This document shows, piece by piece, positions 16,717 to 28,700 of a stretch of DNA of 64,000 nucleotides. Source of the DNA: NORP309 sp964352735 (lineage in GTDB: Bacteria > Pseudomonadota > Gammaproteobacteria > Xanthomonadales > Marinicellaceae); assembly GCA_964352735.1 (NCBI GenBank), contig CAYGTC010000002.1, positions 124,001-188,000 on the forward strand, read 5' to 3'. Position numbers and translations under genes: made by a program. The stretch's first letter is position 1; each line of letters opens with the position of its first letter. The notes under the pieces were generated by a model. That model did not search any database. It saw nothing but the letters and a program-made list of their open reading frames with translations, and was not told where the DNA came from.

Positions 16717-19700
16717 TTAGCTTGCCAATTGTTCAATGTCTTTAATCAATATATTAATGATCCTTTGTAGATTTTCGCCAATCAGCAGGCTTTCATGGTC
16801 ACCATCAATATATTCATAACTATCATTTTGACAATTAATGGCCTTTTGCCAACCATCAAGCAATAATGATTGTTTGGTATTTTTTTCAGCGATAAATAAT
16901 CGTGATCTATCTGTTATGAATTGAGGTTGTAAATTAATCGCGGCCATAAAAAAGTCCACTCGAAATTTAAATCCTTGAATGATTTGTAATTGACTCATAC
17001 CGCTGTCTGAAAAATCTATCGCATCATAGATTATATTCAATTGTTCATCATAAGAATGTTCAACTAAATCAGGGTCCAAAATATCTTCTGATAAATCGGA
17101 TGCCAGCTCGATTGTTCCCATCACTTGTTTTAATGCCTCATAACGGCACTTCTGCTGTTTGAAAGGCTGTATCATAAAACTGTCAATGCCCACAAAATAT
17201 TCAACCTTTAAGCCTCTATCGTTTAACACGTGGGCAATATGTTGGGCAATAAGCCCTCCCGCAGACCAACCAGCAAGACGGTAAGGTCCCTGTTTTTGTT
17301 GATATATGATTGCATCTGCATAAAAATTCGCTAATGTTTTAATGTCTTCAAAAGGTAAAAAATGTTCAGTATAGAAAGGGGCTTGTATTCCAAATACAGG
17401 TACAGGTAATTGTTTAGCCAAGTTCGCATAACAATCCACCCGGCCATTCAGAGGGTGAACTATAAATAATGGTATCCCTGCAATGCAATCATTTAATTTA
17501 ACCAATGTTTGTTCATGTGATGTGTAAGTTGTTTTAAAAGCTTGGCAAATTCCAGCTAAAGTCTGATGTTCATAAAATGCTTTAATTGAACAATTAATAC
17601 CACGTTCTTTTAATTGATTGATCAATGGAAGTAAAAGCAAGGAGTGTCCTCCCAACTCAAAGAAATTTGCCTCTCGACTGACTTTTTCTTTGTCGATATG
17701 CAGCAATTTTGACCATATCTTGCTTAATTCTATTTCCAAGTCTCCATGTGGAGCCACATAATCAACTTCTGATATTTCAGGGTCTGGTAACGCTTTACGA
17801 TCAATTTTACCATTTGGTGTCACAGGAATCTCACTTAAGCAGATATACATAGACGGCACCATATAATCAGGCAAATGCTTTTGTAATTTACTTCTGATGT
17901 CATCTGATAATTTTGTATCGTCACTTTCATTACTTGTAAAATAAACCACCAGATTATGCTGGTTGCCCGTACCTGTATATACTGTAACAACTGCATTATT
18001 AATGGCATTATGTTTTAATAATTGTTGTTCAATTTCTCCCAGCTCTATTCGATAGCCTCTGATTTTAACTTGATGATCTGTTCTACCAATATATTCGAAT
18101 GAACCATAATCAAGACAACGAACCAAATCACCTGTGCGGTACAAAAGATCTTGCGATTCCTTATTTACAGGATTCATGATAAACCTTTGAGCTGTTAAAT
18201 CAGGATCATTGATATAACCTTTGGCTAAACCCGCACCACCAATGTAAAGTTCTCCAACCACTCCTTTGGGAGTTAATTCACCACGATGATTGAGAATTAA
18301 ATGGTTGTAATTTGGCAATGAATGACCTATTTTGACTTTTTGATCAATTAAAGAAGCTTTTTTGATCGGTTTAACCAATGACCAAACTGTTGCTTCTGTA
18401 GGACCATAACAATTCCATAATTTTTCATTAACATCAATTAATGAATGTGCTAGAGATACAGGCAATACTTCACCACCTGATAAAATGGTCAAACCAGATT
18501 GTCCCTGCCAACCATTATCCACCATCATTTGCCATGTAGCTGGTGTCGCTTGCATGCAACTTATTTTGTAAGTGTCTAATAAATTAAACAAACGTTCTGG
18601 ATTAATCACATCATCTTTAGATGCCAATATCACTCGCCCTCCAAACGATAAAGGACCAAATATTTCCAACACAGCAATATCAAAAGATACCGTTGTCACC
18701 GCCAACCATTTGGTACTGGTGTGTAATACATCTTTTAAGTGTACTTGCATACCAATGATAAAGTTAACAACGGCACTGTGCTGAATCATCACTCCTTTGG
18801 GTTGGCCAGTTGAGCCCGATGTATAAATGACATAAGCCAATTCTTCGGGTGATAACCTTTGAACAACCGGATTGCTTTTATCATGCGTTTTTAATATCTC
18901 TAACGCTTCTTGATCATCAACAAACACACATAATTCGCTACTTGAAGCTGTGACACCATTTTGTGTCAGCACAAGAGCCAAGCCACTGTGTTTTACAATA
19001 AAGTTTATACGTTCCTTAGGATACAAAGGATCAAGAGGCAGATAGGCGGCTCCAGTTTTCAAAATCGCTATTAAGCCAACAATCATTTCAATACTACGGT
19101 GCATGCAGATGCCAATAATATCTCCAACATTAACATTGTGTTCTGCAATCAAATAATAAGCCAATCGATTCGCTTTCTCATTGAGTTGAAGGTAACTCAA
19201 ATGGTTATTTTCAAATACTATTGCAATATTATCTGGGTTTTTATTGGCTTGTTGTTCAAATAATTGATGAATAGATAAGCCTTGTGTCCTTAATTCACAT
19301 ACATTATTATAGTTGAGCAAAAATTGAGTCTCTTTACGGCCAAGCAAAGGTAAATCAGCAATTTTGAGTGTAGAATTTTCTGCAACTCCCTTAAATAATC
19401 TTTGTAAACTGGCAGAAAAACGTTCAATTGTATTATGATTAAATAAATCAGTATTATAAACGAAGGAACAAGACAAATTATTGTTGCAATTACCAGAGTT
19501 GGTAACAACTGCATTTAACTCTAAATCGAATTTGGCTATGGTTTTATTACGCCCAATAGGACTCACAATTACATCTGGTAATTCCATTATTGACGTTTCA
19601 TTGTTATTAACATTTAACATAACTTGAAACAATGCATGATGACTGGTGCTGCGTTCTGGTTTAAGTTTGTCTACGAGAATCTCAAATGATGTATCTTGAT

Positions 19701-22700
19701 TGGATTGTGCACCCAAGTTGGTTTCTTTAACCTGTTGTAAGAAACTTTCAAAAGTCAATTCCCCATTACAATCAGTACGCAATACCAAGGTATTAACAAA
19801 TAAACCAATCAAGTTTTCTAGTTCCTTTTCTAACCTATTGGCAACTGGTGTACCAATAACAATATCACTGTTGTTTGAATAGCGACTCAACAAAATTGCA
19901 AATACAGCATGAATCACCATAAATAATGACGCTTTATTCTTGGTCGCTAATGCCTCTAATTGGGTTAATACATCACCACCAATATGAAATGGGTAAGATG
20001 CTCCATTAAATGTTTGATAAATTGGACGTTCATGATCTAAAGGCAGTCCATGTACTTGGGGCAAATCAGCCAATTGTTGACTCCAATAGCTTAGTTGAGA
20101 TTCAAATACTTCACCGGCCAACCAATGACGTTGCCAATAGGCATAATCCGCATATTGTATACTCAGTGAGTGCAATCCATGATCAACACCCTCAATATTA
20201 GCACGATACAATTGTGTAAACTCATTCACCAATAAACCCATAGACCAACCATCTGAGGCTATATGGTGCATATTGAATAACAACACTCCTTCATTTTCAC
20301 TTAAGCTAAGATAGCTGACTCTCAGCATAAGATCTTGACGCAAATCAAAAGGCGATTGTGCATCTTTGCTGACCGCTTTTTTGATCAATTGGTCTCGATC
20401 ATCATTGATCTTATCTGCCAAATCAATCTGTGTGATTTGAAATTTTGCCTCATCAGTAATGACTTGTAACGGGCCATCTTCACCATCAATAAAGACCGTG
20501 CGCAATGTTTCGTGTCGGTCTATGATCTGTTGAAATGATTTTTGAGCGATTTTAATATTAAAATCGCCTTTGACACGCATTGCTGATGGCATGTTGTAAT
20601 GTGCACTACCACCTTCCATTTGATCAATAAACCACAAACGTTGTTGAGCATAAGAAGGCACTAATTTATTTGTATCACGTGTGATCTTGGTTATTTTTGG
20701 GCGTTGAGTAGCTTCAGACAACTCAATTTGATTGGCCAAGTCTGATAGATGTGGTGTTTCAAATACAGCTTTTATGGATAACTCACAATCAAAAGTATTG
20801 CGTATTTCAGATAACAAACGTACTGACAACAATGAATGGCCACCCAACTCAAAGAAGCTCGATGATCGGCTGATTTTTTCTTGATCAATATGGAGTAATT
20901 CTGACCATATTCTGCTCAATTCATTTTCTAATTTGCCTTGTGGCGCTGTATATTCTGACTCTAAAAATTCTGGATCAGGCAATACTTTGCGATCTATTTT
21001 CCCATTGACAGTCAGTGGAAAAGCATCCAGAATGACAAAGGCAGAGGGAATCATATAATCAGGCAAATGATTTTTTAAGAATAAACGCACATCCTTGATG
21101 AAATCTGGCTCATCTTGAACAGTATCAACAATGATATAAGCAATCATTTTTTGTTCATGTGAAACAGTCACTAACGATGATTCAACATTCGAATGTTTCT
21201 TCAACTGTTGCTCTATTTCTCCTAACTCCACCCGAAAACCACGAATTTTGATTTGATCATCTACTCGGCCCATAAATACTAAGTTACCATCATCTTTATA
21301 TCGAACAAGATCTCCTGTACGGTATAACCTCTTGCGCTCTCCTTCTATACTAATCTTCATAAAACGTTGCCTGGTCAATTGTTCCTGATTAATATACCCT
21401 CTTGCCAAACCAACCCCACCAATATAAAGCTCTCCAGTTGAGCCCAACGGTAATAATTGTTGATTATCACCCAATACAAATAACTCCGTATTATTGATGG
21501 CTTTACCGATATTTATTTTCTGGTTTATTATTGGAGAGCTGACTGTTGCTGCTACGGTCGCTTCGGTTGGTCCATAACCGTTAAATAATGCATATTTGCT
21601 CCCCCATTTATGGCTCAAACTCTCATCACAAGCCTCTCCTGCAACAACCAAACTCTCAAAAACATAATCTCTACCAATATCCAGATATTGTAAAACCGCT
21701 GGTGGTAACGCAAGATGAGTAATTTTATGAGATTCTAAATAATCTGCTAATTTATCTGGAGAATAACGTACTGACTGTTCACAAATATACAATGATGCGC
21801 CATGAGACAAAGCAAGTATCCATTCCCACGTTGCTGCATCAAAGTTTAATGAGGCAAATTGTAGAATTTTACTGTGGTATTTTGTTACAAAATATTGTTT
21901 TAGGAAACAGGCCAAATTAATAACCCCTTTGTGTTCTATCATAACTCCTTTTGGCAACCCAGTTGAACCAGATGTATAAATCACATAAGCCAAATGATTG
22001 GATGCCAAATAATCAACATATGGATTTTCAGGGCCAAAGCCAGATAGAATATTTGTCAATTGTGGATGATCAATAACAATTTGTTGTACCTTCTGATATT
22101 GAGTGATCTCAGTCAAGTCATGTTGAGTAATCACCAAGGACAAATCACTGTCACTGATGATATGATCAAGGCGCCCTTGAGGATAGTCTGGATCAAGTGG
22201 CAAATAAGCGGCTCCTGCTTTCAATATTGCCAATACAACAACCATCATTTCAATCGAGCGTTCAACACAGATGCCAATCATGTCATCGGGTTTAACACCT
22301 TGAGCTATTAAGTAGTGAGCGAGTTGATTAGCTTTTTCGTTGAGCTCTTTGTAAGTTAATGACTGCTTTTCATAAAATAAAGCCACATTATTTGGTGCCT
22401 TTTCTACTTGTTGTTCAAACAACTGATGAATGCATAATTCATCTGGAAAACTGGTCTTTGTATTATTCAAGTTTTCCAGTAAATACTGCTTATCTTGTTT
22501 TCCAAGTAAAGACAAATGTGAAATCAATTGTGAAGTATCTTTGATAATCGACAAAAACAATCGCTCCAAACTATCTGATAAATTTTCTATAGTAGATGGT
22601 TTAAATAAATCGGTGTTGTAGACAATCGAGCAAAACAACCCTTTCTTTTCATCATTTCCATTAACAGGTGTAACACTTAATACCAGATCAAATTTAGCAA

Positions 22701-25700
22701 CAACGTCCTGTCCTTTTTGCATGCTAAATTTAATTTTTGGAAGCTCTTGTATGGGTCTTTCATTATTATTCATACTTAACATCACTTGAAACAAAGCATT
22801 ATGACTTGTGCTTCGTTGTGGATTTAGTCTGTCAACCAAATGTTCAAAAGGAACATCTTGATTGGCTTGAGCCTCGATATTGGTATGCTTGATTTGTTCT
22901 AAGAATTCTATAAATGACAACTCACCATCACAATCAGCACGCAAAACCAAAGTATTGACAAAGAAACCTATCAATACTTCTAATTCTTTTTGTAATCGAT
23001 TAGCCACAGGTGTGCCTATAACAATGTCTTTATTGTTTGAGTACCGGCTCAATAAGATGGCAAATGCTGCATGAATCACCATAAATAAGGTTGCTTTGTT
23101 TTCTTTTGCAATGTGTTCCAAGCCATTTAATATATCCTCATTCATATAAAATGAATGAGTCGCACCATTAAATGTTTGATAAATCGGGCGATCATGGTCT
23201 AACGGAAACTCATGCACTTGAGGTAAATCAACCAATTGATGGTCCCAATAGCTTAATTGTGATTCCAAAAATTCACCTTGTAACCACTGCCTTTGCCAAT
23301 AAGTGTAATCAGCATATTGAATGCTTAATGGTGTTAAAGGGTTATGTTTGCCTTCAAGGTTAGCACAATAAAGCTGTGCAAATTCGCTCACCAATATACC
23401 CATTGACCATCCATCTGAAGCAATATGATGCATATTGAATAACAAAATCCCTTTATCACTACATAAATGAAGATAACTGACACGTAACATCAAGTCCTTC
23501 CGGATATTAAACGGTAATTGTGAATCTTCTTTAATTGCATGTTCAACTGTAATGTCCTGATTGACTTTATTTTTATCAGTTAAATCAATCTTATTGATTT
23601 TAAATTCCACATCATCATTAATGACTTGCATTGGGCCATCTTTACCATCAATAAATACTGTGCGCAATGTTTCATGACGATCTATAATCTGTTGCAATGA
23701 TTGGTGTGCTATTTTAATATTAAAATCACCTTCAACTCTTATAGCAGTTGGCATATTGTAATGCGCACTACCACCTTCTACCTGGTCAATAAACCATAGA
23801 CGTTGTTGTGCATAAGAAGTGATTAATTTATTTGTATCACGGCTAACTTTAGTTATCCTTGGACGAGCAGTAACACCTGATAACTCAATCTTTTTTGCCA
23901 ATTCTGATAAATGGGGTGTTTCAAATACAGTTTTTATGGATAACTCACAATCAAAAGCATTGCGTATTTCAGATAACAAACGCATAGACAGCAATGAATG
24001 GCCACCCAATTCAAAGAAACTGGCATCCATACTGATTAATTTTTTATCAATATTTAATAAATCTGAGCATATGGTCACTAATTTTTGTTCGATCTCTGTA
24101 ACAGGAGCAACATAATTACCTAGAGTTCTTTCTGGCTTTGGTAAAGCTTTAAAATTTATTTTACCATTGGATGTGATTGGGAACTCATCCAATATCATAT
24201 AAAAGTTTGGTACCATATAATCAGGTAAAGACTGCCTTAACTGTCTTTTGATATCATTGATTTCATCTTTACCAAAATTATTTTCTCTTTTATCCAGTAT
24301 AAGATATGCCACCAACTGTTTTTGCCCTGCTTGATCTTTGCAAATCATGACTCGAGTTGAAGTGATGCCATCTATGGTTGCTAAATGATGCTCAATTTCA
24401 CCTAACTCTATCCTGAAACCTCTGAGTTTAACCTGGTCATCGATTCTACCCATATAGGATAATTTCCCATCTTGTTGATATTGCGCCAAATCACCAGACC
24501 GATACAGTTTTGTTCTATAGCCATCTGAAAATTCGTGATCAATAAAACGCTTAATTGTTAAATCTGGATGGTTGAGATAACCGCGACTTAAGCCTTCTCC
24601 ACCAATATACAGTTCTCCAACACTGCCATATGGCACAAGGTTTCTGTTATGATCTAATATGTATACTTGAGTATTGGCAATAGGATGCCCTATGTTTAAG
24701 GAATTGCTAATTAATCCAAAAGTACTATTAATGGTCGTTTCTGTTGGGCCATACGCATTTATCGCTTTACGATTATTGCATCGGCAATAATTAACCACTT
24801 TATTAAATATCTCTCTGGGTATCTGCTCTCCACTTATTATTAAATGTGGCAAATGAGCTGTTTTTTGCTCCGTCAAACGCGATAACACAATTTCCATCAA
24901 ATGAGGACTGGCATTGTAAATACCTACTTGGTTTTTTTGGATCAAAGTCACTAAGGCTCGAGGGTTTTGTGCTTGTGAATCATTGGGCATCACTAAACCA
25001 CGCCCTGTGAATAATGACAATAAGCCTTTAACTGAAGCATCAAATGCATAAGAAGCATTCCATAGCCAGGGTGTAACATTATCTCCATCAAGCAACTGCC
25101 ACTGTTGCTGCAGAGAGAGATAATATGCCATGACATTCTTATGTTCTACCATGACGCCCTTAGGTAAACCTGTAGAGCCTGAAGTATAGATAATATAAGC
25201 TAATTGAGATACGGAGTTATTCACTTCAGGATTATCACAAGAGTATTGTTTGATGTGATGCGTATCATTCATGTTAACTACATTAATGTCATCAAGGGTG
25301 AGTTTTGATACCAATAAATCACTCACAATATAGTCAATTCCACTATCTGATAAAATAAAATTTAATCTTTGAATCGGTTGATTAGTATCTAAAGGTAAAT
25401 AAGCTGCACCACATTTCAAAATTGCAATCATGGCAACAATCATATTGACTGAACGTTTTGAATATAAACCGACATTAGCATTGACAGTAATACCTTTTGC
25501 CATTAAATAATGCGCTAATTGATTGGCTTTTTGATTTAATTCTAAGTAAGTCAATGACTGATCTTCAAAAACAAGGGCCATTTTATTTGGCTTATTGATC
25601 ACTGTATTTTCAAACATTTGATGAATACACATTTCATTTTTATAACTTACACGTGTTTCATTAAGTGTATATAATAAATGATTTCTCTGTTTATCGTCGA

Positions 25701-28700
25701 AAATTTCTAAATCTGCAATATGACCATTGCTGTTAAGCATAATATTTTTAAGTAATAATAAAAAGCTCTTGCCTAAACTACTGATGAATGATGCATTGAA
25801 TATATCCCTATTATATTTAAAATCAAAGACCAAACCTTCATCATGCTCTATTGCATTTAAGATTAATTCAAATTTTGTGCTCTGATTTGAATAATGTTCT
25901 GGGCTTAATTTAACATCTGGCAAAGACAGCGATTGTACTTCATTGGTGTTCATACTGAACAAAATTTGGATCAAAGCACTATGACTGGTACTACGAACTG
26001 GATTCAAACGATCCACAAGATGCTCAAAAGGTACATCCTGATTCGCTTGCGCATCAAGATTGGTATTTTTAACTTGCTTCAAAAAGTCTATGAGAGTTGG
26101 GTTATTTGAACAATCAATTCTTAGAATTAAAGTGTTAACAAAAAAACCAATCAACTGATCAAGCTGTTTTTGCAATCTATTAGCGACAGGTGTACCAACA
26201 ACAATATCATTACTGTCTGAATAACGTGACAACAATAATGAAAAAGCGCCATGGAGTAGCATAAATAATGTAATTTTATGATTAAGGGCGATATCTTTTA
26301 ATCTGAACCATTCTTTTTTACCCAAGTCGAATTGTATAGAGGCTCCATTAAAAGTTTGTGTTGAAGGCCTTTTATTACATAATGGTAAACCATGTACTTG
26401 TGGTAAATCTGCCAGCTTTTCATCCCAATATTGCAATTGTGCATCAAATACATCACCTTTTGACCATTCTTTTTGCCAATGAGCATAATCTGCATATTGG
26501 ATACTCAAGGTTTGCAGTGGACAACTTTTACCTTTTAGATTTGCACGATAAAGTTGAGCAAATTCATTTACCAAAACCCCTGTAGACCAACCATCGGAAG
26601 CAATGTGGTGCATATTGAACAATAAAACACCTTCATCTACACTTAAGCGGAGGTAACTGACTCTTAACATGACATCTTTTTTTAAATCAAATGGAGCCTT
26701 TGCATCATTGGCAATAGCCAATTGAATCTTATCTTCTTGACTTACCTTATCAACTGAACTTAAATCAATAAATGTTATTTTAAAATCAGTGTTATCTTTA
26801 ATAATTTGTAATGGCCCGTGATCGCTATCAACAAAGACAGTACGTAATGTTTCGTGACGTTTTATGATCTGTTGGAATGATTGCTGAGCCACAATAAGGT
26901 TAAAGTCACCTTTTACTCTCATTGCCGAGGGCATGTTGTAATGCACACTGCCACCACCTATTTGATCAATAAACCATAATCTTTGCTGGGCATAAGAGCA
27001 GGTTAATTGATTTTTCTCACGAGTAATTCTCATGATTTTAGGACGGTTAGCGGCCTCTGATTTAGTGATTTTTTCTGCTATTTGTGAAAGCTCTGGTGTA
27101 TCAAAAATATTCCTTACCGATAGTTCACAATCAAAAGTATTTCGGATCTCTGATATCAATCGCACAGACAATAATGAATGACCACCTAATTCAAAGAAGT
27201 TCGCATTTCTGCTGATCTTGTCAGGATTCACATGCAACAATTGTGACCATATTACACTCAACTCTTTTTCCAACTGGCCTTGCGGGGCCACATATTCAGC
27301 AGCTAACACTTCAGGATCAGGTAAGGCCTTGCGATCAATTTTACCATTAGAAGTCAAAGGAAATTCATCTAGACGAACATAAATTGACGGCACCATGTAG
27401 TCTGGTAAATTTTGTTGTATTGCTGACTTAATCTGTTTAATCAGTGTCTTTTCGTCAAATACGACAACACTGGTAAAATAAGAGATTAAATAATGATGAT
27501 TTACCTGAGATTGTTTAACCATAGTTAATGAAGCATCAATTTGAGGAAGTCGTGATAATTGATAATCAATCTCAGTCAACTCTATTCTCAACCCCCGTAA
27601 TTTAACTTGGTGATCAACCCTACCAATAAACTCAATATCTCCATTATCTAAATAACGAACCACATCTCCAGTTCTATATAATCGATCACTGTTTATAGCA
27701 GTAAAAGGGTTATTAATAAAACGCTCCGCAGTTAAATCAGGTTGGTTTAAATATCCTCTAGCTAGCCCTACACCACCAATAAATAATTCACCAGGTGAAC
27801 CTTTTGGTTGAATTTGCATCTGTTCATTTAATATCAATAATTGAATGTTCTGAATTGGTTTTCCTATTGGTATATTAGCCAATGCGTGCTCATCAGGAAC
27901 TGACCAATAACTGACATCAATAGCGGCTTCAGTGGGGCCATATAAATTATGTATTCGAGCGCTATTCAATTCATAATGCATTTTTGGCAAATCAGCGGGC
28001 AAAGCTTCTCCACTGCAGAAAACTTGGCGTAAACTGTCACATTGTGACCAACCCTTATACGCTAAAATCATGCGAAACATAGATGGTACAAAATGCATCG
28101 TTGTCACTTGATTTTGTTTTATTAAATCAATTAAATAGCGAGGGTCTTTATGACCATCAGGCTCAGCTATGAGCAATTGCGCACCAACAGTAAAAAACCA
28201 TGTAAATTCCCAAACTGATACATCAAAACTGTATGGAGTCTTTTGTAAAACCACATCTTTTTCTGTTAATTGATATTCATTTTGCATCCAATCAATTCGA
28301 TTGACCAAGGCTTGGTGCTCAACCATAACACCTTTAGGTAAACCAGTTGAGCCGGAGGTGTAAATGACATAAGCTAAGTGTTGTGAGGTTAAATCACTTA
28401 TTACTGGGTTTTCTGATAAACCAGATGCATACTTAGCCATAAACAACTCGTTGTCAATGATCAACTGATCACCCATTGATTTTGTCAGTTTAATCAAATG
28501 TTCTTGGGTAATAATAAGAGTTAACCCACTATTTGAAATCATATGTTCCAAGCGATTTAACGGGTAATCAGGGTCTAATGGCAAGTATGCACCACCTGCT
28601 TTAAAAACAGCAATTATGGCGATCACCAAATCTATACTTCGATGCATACATATGCCAACAATGGTATCTGCACGAATTCCTTGATCAATTAAATAATGAG

